Positions 18,591-26,795 of a stretch of DNA of 64,000 bases are shown here, piece after piece. Both the position numbers and the translations under genes were made by a program. The stretch lies in contig JAEZZI010000030.1 in assembly GCA_023418595.1 (NCBI GenBank), forward strand, positions 1 through 64,000. Reading direction: 5' to 3'. Origin of the DNA: Pseudomonadota bacterium. Lineage in GTDB: Bacteria; Pseudomonadota; Alphaproteobacteria; Sphingomonadales; Sphingomonadaceae. The notes under the pieces are model-generated. The model was not told the DNA's origin. It saw only the letters and a list, made by a program, of their open reading frames with translations, and did not search any database. The first letter of the stretch is position 1, and each line of letters begins with the position of its first letter.

Positions 18591-18665
18591 CGTCATGCCA
18601 GCAAAAGCTGGCATATCAGGCCGCATCCATACGGCCAGATGCCCCGGCTTTCGCTGGGGCGACGA
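18591..18665. repeat. Interspersed palindromic repeat, CGTCATGCCAGC type
   Basis: It opens with CGTCATGCCAGCAAAAGCTGG and closes near CTTTCGCTGGGGCGACG. The 'GCGAAAGCTGG' core recurs in the element at 36921-36996. Located between the acidic small protein gene and the end of the efflux operon, where it may also terminate transcription. Confidence 0.7.
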
Positions 18666-18675
18666 TGGGGAGAGG

Positions 18676-20094
18676 TCAGGCCGGCGGCAACGGCTCCTGC
18701 CACCCGCCGCCAAGCGCGAGGAACAGCGTCACCAGATTGTTCGACCGCTGTTGCTCCGACTGGGCGATGGTCGCCTCGATCTGCGCCAGCGTACGCTCGG
18801 CTTCCAGCACGACCTGAAAATTCTCGCGCCCGGCTTCGTAACGCAGCCGCGCGATCCGCGCCGCCTCGCCTGCCTCGGTCGCCGCGCGCCGCAGCGACGC
18901 CAGCCGGTCGAGTTCGCCCGCATAGCGCGCTAACGCGCTCTCGGTTTCCTGAAGTGCGGCCAGCCATGTCCCGTCGAACGTCGCGAGCGCGGCCTCCGCG
19001 CCTGCCTCCGCCTGGCGCACGCGGCTGCGCGCCACCGCCATGTTGGGGAAGCTCCACGAAATCAGCGGCCCGAGCGAGAAACGGAACGAATCGCTCGACC
19101 CGATCCCGCCGATCGAGGTCGCGGTCGACCCTACCGATCCGCCGATGCTGATGCTGGGATAAAGACCGGCCGTCGCGACGTTCACGCGCGCACTCGACGC
19201 CGCCAACTGGCGTTCGGCCCGGCGGATATCGGGACGGCGCGCGAGCAGCGAGGCTCCGTCGCCCACCGGAATAGCCTGATCCAGTTCGGGTGGCGACTGG
19301 CACGCGAGCGCCGCCTGGGGCGCTTCCGACGGCGGACGCCCGGTCAGCACCGCCAGACGATAAAGCGCCGCCGACCGCTCGGCCTGAAGGCTGGGCAACG
19401 CCGCGCGGGTCTGTTCGAGCAGCGCGCCCGCCTGCCCCGTCTCCAGCCGCGTCGCGCGACCGCCCTCAAATAGCCGCCGGGTCAGGTCGAAGGTGCGCTC
19501 CTGAATGCGGATCGTCTCCTGCGCGACCGCAAGCTGGCGATTGAACGCGCAGACATCGGCATAGGCCCGCGTGGTTTCCGCGGCGATGGTGATCCGGGTC
19601 AGGTCGAACGCCGCCTGCACCGCGTCGGCATCTGCATCCGCCGCGCGGATCGCGCTGCCGACGCGACCGAACAGGTCGATCTGGTATCCAACGTCCAGCC
19701 CGACATCATAGCTTTCGCCCTCGACCGGTCCGAAGTTGCCGGTCGCAGCGCCTGGCTGGCGCGCATAACCCGCGCTGGCAGAAATGTCGGTGGAGGGCAG
19801 CCGCCCCGCCCGCGCTTCCTGCAACACCGCGCGCGCCTGACGCAGATTGGCGGCGGCCACGCGCAGGTCGGTGTTCGCCGCCAGTGCCTGTTGGACGAGC
19901 GCGTCGAGCGTCGGGTCGCCGAACAGGCTCCACCATTCGCCCGGCGGCTGATCGCCGGTGAAGGCGGGCGACTTGCCCTGTTCCAGAAACGCGTTCTGCG
20001 CGGGCGCCGCCGTCTCGGGCGACATGTAGGTCGGACCGATCGCGCAGGCGCTGAGCGCGAGCGCGCTGGTGGCGAGCATCAGGGAGCGGATCAT
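18676..20094 (-). CDS. RND efflux outer-membrane lipoprotein channel (OprM/NodT family)
   Basis: 472 residues. The N-terminus has a lipoprotein signal with lipobox LSAC (Cys17), followed by IGPTYMSP, typical of this family. Two repeated TolC-like halves rich in coiled coil (AANLRQARAVLQEARAGRLP; RRPDIRRAERQLAA) form the trimeric outer-membrane channel. Its ATG overlaps the stop of the inner-membrane pump (ATGA), so it is the third gene of a coupled three-gene operon and ejects substrates from the pump. Confidence 0.95.
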   Translation of the reverse strand: MIRSLMLATSALALSACAIGPTYMSPETAAPAQNAFLEQGKSPAFTGDQPPGEWWSLFGDPTLDALVQQALAANTDLRVAAANLRQARAVLQEARAGRLPSTDISASAGYARQPGAATGNFGPVEGESYDVGLDVGYQIDLFGRVGSAIRAADADADAVQAAFDLTRITIAAETTRAYADVCAFNRQLAVAQETIRIQERTFDLTRRLFEGGRATRLETGQAGALLEQTRAALPSLQAERSAALYRLAVLTGRPPSEAPQAALACQSPPELDQAIPVGDGASLLARRPDIRRAERQLAASSARVNVATAGLYPSISIGGSVGSTATSIGGIGSSDSFRFSLGPLISWSFPNMAVARSRVRQAEAGAEAALATFDGTWLAALQETESALARYAGELDRLASLRRAATEAGEAARIARLRYEAGRENFQVVLEAERTLAQIEATIAQSEQQRSNNLVTLFLALGGGWQEPLPPA

Positions 20095-23000
20095 CGCGAA
20101 GTCTCCGGCGTCGGGCCGCCCAGGGGCGCCGCGCCATTATCGTTGTTGTCGTCCGGCTCGTTGATCGAGGCGTGCGCCGTCCCGCCATAGCTGGTCGGAT
20201 ACACCGCCTCGGTCTGGCGCCGCCACGGCACCATGTCGCCCAGCCTGCGCATCACGACGTAGAAAACGGGCGTGAAGATCAGGCCGAAGAAGGTCACCCC
20301 CAGCATCCCGAACACGACCGCGGTGCCCAGCGCCTGGCGCATTTCCGCGCCGGGGCCGGTCGCGATCGCCAGCGGCAGCACGCCGAAGATGAACGCGAAG
20401 CTGGTCATCAGGATCGGGCGCAGGCGCGACCGCGCGGCATGAACCGCTGCATCGAGCGGGTTCATCCCCAGCTCTTCTTCGGCCTGTTTGGCGAATTCGA
20501 CGATCAGGATGGCGTTCTTCGCCGCCAGCGCTATCAGTACCACCAGCCCGACCTGAGTCAGGATGTTGTTGTCCAGGCCGCGCAGGTTCACCCCGATCAT
20601 CGCCGCAAGGATACACATCGGCACGATCAGGATGACGGCGATCGGCAGCGGGATCGATTCATATTGCGCCGCCAGCACCAGGAATACGAACACGACCGCC
20701 AGCAGGAAGATCAGCACCGCGCTGCTCCCGGCTGCCTTTTCCTGATAGGCAAGGCCGGTCCATTCGTAATTGAAGCCTGGCGGCAGCGTTTCGGCCGCCA
20801 GATTCTCCATCGCCGACAATGCCGCGCCCGACGACACGCCCGGTGCCGCCTGACCCTGCAATTCGACCGCAGGGAACAGGTTGTAGCGGACGACGCGCGT
20901 CGGTCCGCTGTCGTTGCGGAAGGTGGCGACCGAATTGAGCGGCACCATCTCGCCCGACGACGAACGCACCTGAAGCCGCCCGACATCCTCCAGCGTGCTG
21001 CGCGCCGAAGGTTCCGCCTGCGCCGTTACGCGGAAGGTGCGCCCGAGGAAGTTGAAGTCGTTGACATAGGTCGACGCCAGATAGGTGCCAAGCGTCGCGT
21101 AGACCTGGTTCGGCTGAACGCCGAGCAACTGCGCCTTGTCGCGATCGACATCGGCGAAGATGCGCGGGGATCCGGTGTTGAACAGCGAGAAGACCTGCGT
21201 CGCCTCGGGCACGTTCTGCGCCCCGCCCATCATCGCACCCGTCACCTGTTCCAGATCGCGATAGCTGCCGCCCTCGGTCGCCTGGATCATCATGGTAAAA
21301 CCGTTACCGGTACCAAGGCCCTGCACGGCGGGCGGTGCGATCACGAAGGCGTTCGCCTCCGGCAGTGCCATCGCCATCGCGCCCGACAATTGCCCGGACA
21401 GCGACGCTGCGCTCAATTCGCCGCCACGCTCGCTCCAGTCGGTCAGGCGGATGAACATCGTGCCCGCGTTGGATGCGGTCGAGAAGCTCGATCCGTCGAG
21501 ACCCGCAAAGGTCGTGACGCTGGCCACGCCGTCGACCCCGCCCACGACCTGCTGCGCGCGCGCCAGCACTTCGCTGGTGCGGTCAAGCGATGCGCCCGGC
21601 GGCAACTGGACGACGCCGATCAGCACGCCCTGATCCTGATCGGGGATGAACCCGGTTGGCGTGTCGGTCAGCCGCCACCCGGTAAATGCCAGCAGTACGG
21701 CATAGATGATCAGCATCATGCCGGTCTTGCGCACCAGGGTCGCGGTAGTGCGCCCGTATTTGTCCGACAGCTTGTCGAACCCGGTATTGAATTTGTCCGC
21801 CGCGCGACGTCCGAACCGCATGATCGGGTTTCCGGGCGTATCGTGATGTTCCCGATGCGGTTTGAGCAACAGCGCCGCCAGCGCCGGTGACAATGTCAGC
21901 GATGTGATGAGCGAAAACACCGTCGCCGCCGCGATCGTGACCGCAAATTGCTGATAGAAGATGCCCGGTATACCCGGCACGAATGCGGTCGGCACGAACA
22001 CCGCCACCAGCACCAGGCTGATCGCGATCAGCGCGCCTGACACTTCGTGCATCGTCCGGTGCGCAGCCTCCAGCGGGGTCAGCCCTTCGCGGATATGCTT
22101 TTCCACCGCCTCGACCACGACGATCGCGTCGTCGACGACGATCCCGACCGCGAGCACCAGCGCAAACAGCGACAGCGAGTTGATCGAATAGCCGAGCATA
22201 AGCTGCACCGCGAAGGTGCCGATCAGCGACACGGGAATCGCGATGATCGGGATGATCGCTGCGCGCCAGGTTTGCAGGAACACCATGATGACGATGACGA
22301 CCAGGAAGATCGCTTCGACCAGCACGCTCTGCACCGCCGACACCGACGCCTGCACATATTCGGTGGGGTTGAAGGGGATCGAATATTGCATGCCCGGCGG
22401 GAATTCCGCCGACGCGGCCTCGACTTCCTCCAGCACCAAATTGGCGGCGTTCAGCGCGTTCGCGCCGGGCTGCTGGATGACCGCCATGCCGACGCCCTCG
22501 CGTCCGTCGAATACGCCGCGCACGCCATATTCCTGGCTGCCCAGTTCGACCCGCGCCACGTCCTTCACGCGCGTGATCGCGCCCGTGGCCGTATCGGTCT
22601 TGATGACGACATTGGCGAATTCCTCGGGCGTGGTCAGCCGACCGCGCACCTCGATCGGCAGTTCGAACGCCGGATTGCCGGTGCCATAGGGCGGCGCGCC
22701 GACCGAACCGCCCGCGACCTGGACGTTCTGGGTCTGGAGCGCGGTCACGATTTCGGTCGCGGTCAGGTTGCGCGCAGCCGCCCGGTCGGGGTCGATCCAC
22801 ACGCGCATCGAATAATTGCCGCCGCCGAAAATCTGGACGCCGCCGACGCCTTCGAGCCGCAGCAGCCGGTCGCGCAGCGTCGAATTGGCATAGTTGCCGA
22901 CATAATCGATATCGACCGCCGGGTCCGTGGACGTCAGCGCGACGATCATCAGGAATCCCGATTCCTGCTTGTTCACCTGAATCCCGACTTGCCGGACCTG

Positions 23001-23363
23001 TTCGGGCAGGCGCGGCTCGGCAAGCGCGACGCGGTTCTGGACCAGCACCTGCGCGGCGTCGAGGTCGGTGCCGGGCTGGAAGGTTACTGTGATCCCAGCA
23101 GCACCCTGCGTGGACGAGGATTGCAGATACAGCATCCCCTCCACCCCGTTGATCTCCTGCTCAAGCGGGGCGGCGACCGTCTCCGCGATCGTTTCCGACG
23201 ACGCGCCGGGATAGGCGGCGTTGATGGTGATCGTCGGCGGCGCGATCTCGGGATATTGCGCCAGCGGCAGCTGCGGATAGGCAAAGATGCCGATCAGCGT
23301 GATGAAGATCGCGATGACCGCCGAGAAAATCGGTCGATCGATGAAGAAGCGGCTGATGTTCAC
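20091..23363 (-). CDS. RND multidrug efflux pump, inner-membrane subunit (AcrB/MexB-like, HAE1)
   Basis: 1090 residues from a GTG at 23363 with AAGGCGGAG upstream, giving the standard MNISRFFIDRPIFS start; the open frame extends a further 14 codons upstream. Twelve membrane segments and two large periplasmic loops are expected. The proton-relay motif GIVVDDAIVVVE in the fourth segment is intact. It exports hydrophobic drugs, dyes or solvents using the proton gradient. It follows the adaptor gene by 16 bases and overlaps the channel gene. Confidence 0.96.
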   Translation of the reverse strand: MNISRFFIDRPIFSAVIAIFITLIGIFAYPQLPLAQYPEIAPPTITINAAYPGASSETIAETVAAPLEQEINGVEGMLYLQSSSTQGAAGITVTFQPGTDLDAAQVLVQNRVALAEPRLPEQVRQVGIQVNKQESGFLMIVALTSTDPAVDIDYVGNYANSTLRDRLLRLEGVGGVQIFGGGNYSMRVWIDPDRAAARNLTATEIVTALQTQNVQVAGGSVGAPPYGTGNPAFELPIEVRGRLTTPEEFANVVIKTDTATGAITRVKDVARVELGSQEYGVRGVFDGREGVGMAVIQQPGANALNAANLVLEEVEAASAEFPPGMQYSIPFNPTEYVQASVSAVQSVLVEAIFLVVIVIMVFLQTWRAAIIPIIAIPVSLIGTFAVQLMLGYSINSLSLFALVLAVGIVVDDAIVVVEAVEKHIREGLTPLEAAHRTMHEVSGALIAISLVLVAVFVPTAFVPGIPGIFYQQFAVTIAAATVFSLITSLTLSPALAALLLKPHREHHDTPGNPIMRFGRRAADKFNTGFDKLSDKYGRTTATLVRKTGMMLIIYAVLLAFTGWRLTDTPTGFIPDQDQGVLIGVVQLPPGASLDRTSEVLARAQQVVGGVDGVASVTTFAGLDGSSFSTASNAGTMFIRLTDWSERGGELSAASLSGQLSGAMAMALPEANAFVIAPPAVQGLGTGNGFTMMIQATEGGSYRDLEQVTGAMMGGAQNVPEATQVFSLFNTGSPRIFADVDRDKAQLLGVQPNQVYATLGTYLASTYVNDFNFLGRTFRVTAQAEPSARSTLEDVGRLQVRSSSGEMVPLNSVATFRNDSGPTRVVRYNLFPAVELQGQAAPGVSSGAALSAMENLAAETLPPGFNYEWTGLAYQEKAAGSSAVLIFLLAVVFVFLVLAAQYESIPLPIAVILIVPMCILAAMIGVNLRGLDNNILTQVGLVVLIALAAKNAILIVEFAKQAEEELGMNPLDAAVHAARSRLRPILMTSFAFIFGVLPLAIATGPGAEMRQALGTAVVFGMLGVTFFGLIFTPVFYVVMRRLGDMVPWRRQTEAVYPTSYGGTAHASINEPDDNNDNGAAPLGGPTPETSR

Positions 23364-23379
23364 GTGCGCGGACTCCGCC

Positions 23380-24603
23380 TTACTTCTTCGCTGCGGGCGC
23401 GGCACCGGCGGGCGCTCCGCCCTGCGCGGGCTGACCCTGCCCCTGACGCTGCGGCGTCACGACCTGACCGTTCGGCCCGATCCTGCCGGGCTGCGCCTGA
23501 ACCGGCGCACCGGGTCGCGCCCGCTGGATGCCGCCGACGACGATGCGGTCCTGCTGGCGAAGCCCCGATCGGATCACGCGCAGGCCATCGACCACCGCGC
23601 CGAGTTCGACGGGACGCGCCTGCACCACATTCTTCGCATCGACGACATAGACGACGCGACGCGCGCCATCGGTGACGATCGCGGTGTCGGGCACGAGGAT
23701 CGCCGGCGCAGGCTCCGACGCGGCTAGCTGCAACTGGCCGAACAGGCCCGGACGCAACAGATTGTCCGAATTGGGCACCACCGCGCGCACCCGGATCGTG
23801 CCCGATCCGGTGCTCAGCGCATTGTCGACGAAGTCGATGCGCCCGGTATAGCTATAATTGTCGCTGCCCTGCAATTTGATCCGCACCGGCGACCCGACCA
23901 GCGTTTCGCCGCGCCGTTCGTATTCGAGCAGGCTCGCTTCCGATCCCTCGAAGGTGAAATGCAACGGGTTGACCGACACGATCGTCGTCAGGATGGTCTG
24001 GTCGGCGGTCACCGAATTTCCCGGATCGACCAGTCGCTGCGACACCCGGCCCGAAATCGGCGCGGTGACACGGGTAAATCCGACATTGAGTTCGGATGCG
24101 CGGATCGCGGCGCGCGCGGCGGCGACATCGGCCTCGCCCGCCCGGACCGCGGCGGTGCGGGCTTCGACCTCTTCCTGGCTCGCGGCTTGCGCTGCGGCCA
24201 GCGTACGCGAACGGGCGAGTTCGGTGCGCGCATTGGTCAGCGTCGCCTGAGCCCGCGCCAGCTGGGCGCGCGCCTGGTCGAGCGCCGCCTGGCTGGGCCG
24301 CGCGTCGATGGTGAACAGCAACTGCCCCCGGCGCACGAACTGACCGTCGATGAAATGCGCGCGCTCCAGGAAGCCCGAGGCGCGCGGGCGCACCTCGACA
24401 TTCTCGATCGCTTCGAAGCGGCCGACATAATCGTCCCACTCGGTAACTTCGCGAACCAGCGGATTGGCGACCGTCACCGGCAGCTGCGGCATCCCGCCGG
24501 GACCGCCGGCTGCCGATTCGCCCTCGCCGCCCGAACAGGCAGCCACCATCAGCAGAGCCGCCAGCGCCAGTCCCTTTCGGACGCTTACCTTCTCAAATGC
24601 CAT
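23380..24603 (-). CDS. RND efflux periplasmic adaptor (AcrA/MexA-like)
   Basis: 407 residues from ATG 24603. Lipoprotein signal with lipobox VAAC (about residue 22). Order: lipoyl half (RPRASGFLERAHFIDGQFV), alpha-helical hairpin, second lipoyl half (FTRVTAPISGRVSQRLVD), beta-barrel and membrane-proximal domain. The C-terminal ~60 residues are an extra Gln/Pro/Gly-rich tail. It bridges the pump and the outer-membrane channel. First gene of the efflux operon, divergent from a TetR regulator. No strong ribosome site is seen. Confidence 0.94.
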   Translation of the reverse strand: MAFEKVSVRKGLALAALLMVAACSGGEGESAAGGPGGMPQLPVTVANPLVREVTEWDDYVGRFEAIENVEVRPRASGFLERAHFIDGQFVRRGQLLFTIDARPSQAALDQARAQLARAQATLTNARTELARSRTLAAAQAASQEEVEARTAAVRAGEADVAAARAAIRASELNVGFTRVTAPISGRVSQRLVDPGNSVTADQTILTTIVSVNPLHFTFEGSEASLLEYERRGETLVGSPVRIKLQGSDNYSYTGRIDFVDNALSTGSGTIRVRAVVPNSDNLLRPGLFGQLQLAASEPAPAILVPDTAIVTDGARRVVYVVDAKNVVQARPVELGAVVDGLRVIRSGLRQQDRIVVGGIQRARPGAPVQAQPGRIGPNGQVVTPQRQGQGQPAQGGAPAGAAPAAKK

Positions 24604-24705
24604 CTGTTTTTCGCGCTTTCGAAACCAGGGGGGACCGATGAACCTGGCGTGAGCGGCCAAGTCATGCGATCTTCAGCATGGGGCTGCTAGCTGCACCGCA
24701 GCATC

Positions 24706-24725
24706 AAGTCAACGGCTGTTGATTT
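24706..24725. promoter_or_regulatory. Candidate TetR operator between the efflux operon and its regulator
   Basis: An imperfect palindrome, AAGTCAAC-GGCT-GTTGATTT, matches at 7 of 8 arm positions. It lies 30 bases before the TetR start and about 100 bases before the efflux adaptor start, the usual place for a site controlling both divergent genes. Confidence 0.55.
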
Positions 24726-24754
24726 ATGGCCGATTAGGTTTATTGGGGGATGAC

Positions 24755-25336
24755 ATGGCACCGGCAATTCAAGCGCGCAGGCGCGACGCAGCGGCAACGC
24801 GCGACGCGATCCTATCGGCGGCGCATGACCGTTTTTTGAAAGACAGCTACGAAAGCGTCGGATTGCGCGACATTGCGGGCGATGCGGGTGTCGATGTCGC
24901 GCTCATCAGCCGCTATTTCGGTGGTAAGGAAGGGCTGTTTCGCGAGGTCCTTACGCATGAAAAGCGCCCCGACACGTTCAGCGAACCCAAGAGTATCGAA
25001 GAACTTCCCCGGTTTCTCGCCAACCTCATCGAGGCAGATGAGGAGGAGGACCGCGCACAGCGGATGGAAATGTTCATCATCATGCTCCGTTCCGCTTCCT
25101 CTCCCCAGGCAGGCGCGGTGATCCGCGAACTGATCCACCGCGACGTGCTCGACCCGATGGCCAAACTGATCGGCGGTCCCGAAGGCGAAATGCGCGCCAA
25201 CATGTTGCTCGCGGTGCTGATGGGGATCGGCGTGCTTCGCACGATCATGCAGGTCGATGGCATGTGCGAGGCCGAACCCTGCCAGTTCCGCACCGAACGC
25301 TTCCGCTGCCTGTTCGAAGCCGCGATCAACTGCTGA
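24755..25336 (+). CDS. TetR-family transcriptional regulator
   Basis: 193 residues from ATG 24755 after GGGGGA; an in-frame TTG at 24719 is less likely because it falls in the putative operator. The N-terminal helix-turn-helix is clear (TRDAILSAAHDRFLKDSYE, then GDAGVDVALISRYFGGKEGLF). The C-terminal ligand domain is unassigned. It is divergent from the RND operon, which it very likely represses together with itself, with release by a pump substrate. Confidence 0.92.
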   Translation: MAPAIQARRRDAAATRDAILSAAHDRFLKDSYESVGLRDIAGDAGVDVALISRYFGGKEGLFREVLTHEKRPDTFSEPKSIEELPRFLANLIEADEEEDRAQRMEMFIIMLRSASSPQAGAVIRELIHRDVLDPMAKLIGGPEGEMRANMLLAVLMGIGVLRTIMQVDGMCEAEPCQFRTERFRCLFEAAINC

Positions 25337-25367
25337 AACGGCGGAGAGCGCCGCCTATCCCCCCCAC

Positions 25368-25443
25368 CGTCATTGCGAGCGTAGCGAAACAAGCCATCGC
25401 GCCGCGCGCATCACTGGATTGCGTCGCTACGCTCGCAATGACG
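25368..25443. repeat. 76-bp interspersed palindromic repeat (copy 2)
   Basis: Same ends (CGTCATTGCGAGCG and CGCTCGCAATGACG) and same length as the element at 15527-15602, with a diverged middle. It lies between converging genes (TetR and the EF-hand protein) and could serve as a terminator. Confidence 0.9.
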
Positions 25444-25447
25444 CGAC

Positions 25448-25930
25448 CTACTCCTCGCCGTCATCCCCGCCCGGTGGCGGACAGATGCACCGGGTCTTGG
25501 CGGGCGTCCGGCGCTTTGGCGCGGTCTTCAGGAACTCGGCGCGCGTAAGCGTCCCCGACTTGTCGGCATCGGCGGTCGCAAAGCGCGTCGTCGTCCGCAC
25601 CGCCCATTCCTCGAAATCCAGCCGCCCGTCGCCGTTCGTATCCAGCCGCGCAAACGCCTTGCGCCGCGACGCCAGATATTCCTCGCGCGTGATCCGGTCG
25701 TTGCGATCCTTGTCGTATCGGTCGAACCGACGCTCTTCGCGCGTCTTGGCCGGCGCCTTGGGCACCGCCACCTCTTCGAGCACGCCATATTGAACCGGCT
25801 GTTCGGGCGCGAGCCGCGGGGGTGGAGCGGGCGCGATCACCGGATCGTCCGCCGCCCATCCGCGATAGACGACCAGCCCCGCGGTCACCAGCAGCAACGT
25901 CGACACCACCCCTGCAAAGAACCGCAACAT
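25448..25930 (-). CDS. Exported or membrane-anchored EF-hand calcium-binding protein
   Basis: 160 residues from the ATG at 25930, chosen because GGGGA lies five bases upstream and the hydrophobic segment (residues 4-22) then follows directly; an ATG at 25942 is the alternative. A Pro-rich linker leads to three EF-hand loops at about 73-84 (DKDRNDRITREE), 97-108 (DTNGDGRLDFEE) and 121-132 (DADKSGTLTRAE). It should bind calcium in the periplasm; no partner is evident. Confidence 0.85.
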   Translation of the reverse strand: MLRFFAGVVSTLLLVTAGLVVYRGWAADDPVIAPAPPPRLAPEQPVQYGVLEEVAVPKAPAKTREERRFDRYDKDRNDRITREEYLASRRKAFARLDTNGDGRLDFEEWAVRTTTRFATADADKSGTLTRAEFLKTAPKRRTPAKTRCICPPPGGDDGEE

Positions 25931-25995
25931 CGTCGTCCCCATCCGCCGCTGTCGATGGGCGACAGGCTAACGACTGGTCGCGACGTGGCAACCCT

Positions 25996-26664
25996 CTACC
26001 GCCCGGTCAGCCGCATCCATGCAAGCCGTGCGACACGCCGGGGCGATCCGATGGACGGCTGGGTTCCCATCGGCAGGTCCATGTTCATGCGCGCAATCGC
26101 CGCCAGCGCACCCAAGGCGCGGGTCCGACGCGGCCAGCGGCCCGTCGTCCGGCCCAGATGCTCGATCGCCATTTCACGCGCCAGCATGGCTTCGTCCTGC
26201 GCGGTCAGGTGCGTGGCAAGGTCGGCCAGCGCCCATCCCTCGCCCGCACCCGGCGCGGTCTTGGCGCCAAGCAATTCGGCGCCGATCGCAAACAGCCTTC
26301 CCCCACGCTGTTCGGCGAACTGCGACAGCGCATCCCGGTCGAGCCGTTCGGCCTCGATCAACACTTCCCACCCCTCGACGATCGCCACCAGTCGGTCGCC
26401 AGCAATGCCGCGCGCGACAATTTGATCCGAAACCGATTGCAGCACCGGCATCGCGGGCGGCGCGGCGGGCCCCAGCTCGCCCAGCCGTTCACGCCACCAG
26501 GCCAGCCGGATCTGCGCGATCGCCGGTTCGGTCGTCGAGCGAAGCAGGGCCGCCAATGCCTCGTCCAGGCCGAGCAACGCCGCCAGCGGATCACGCGCTT
26601 CCGGCGGCGCATAGGTCAGCGCGAGCGTCCGTTCGGGATCGTTGAGGACGTCTGAGGGAGACAT
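25996..26664 (-). CDS. Squalene/phytoene synthase-like protein lacking catalytic motifs
   Basis: 222 residues. The segment IRLAWWRERLGEL and the surrounding helices match the short squalene/phytoene-synthase-like family that includes the complex I assembly factor NDUFAF6. The DDxxD-type aspartate clusters needed for prenyl diphosphate chemistry are not present: LGLDEALAALL stands at the first site, and no DxxxD is seen in the later helix DLATHLTAQDEAM. A non-catalytic role is therefore likely (inference). Single gene without obvious partners. Confidence 0.65.
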   Translation of the reverse strand: MSPSDVLNDPERTLALTYAPPEARDPLAALLGLDEALAALLRSTTEPAIAQIRLAWWRERLGELGPAAPPAMPVLQSVSDQIVARGIAGDRLVAIVEGWEVLIEAERLDRDALSQFAEQRGGRLFAIGAELLGAKTAPGAGEGWALADLATHLTAQDEAMLAREMAIEHLGRTTGRWPRRTRALGALAAIARMNMDLPMGTQPSIGSPRRVARLAWMRLTGR

Positions 26665-26795
26665 GGTCTGCCCGTATCACGGAACCGTTTGGGGCCAATA
26701 TCTAATCCGTCGTTCATCCTTCGGCTTCAACCCAATTTTATCCTTTTCCCCGCATAGCTGCACGCTGGACCGGACTAATTGGCGCGAGACATCGC

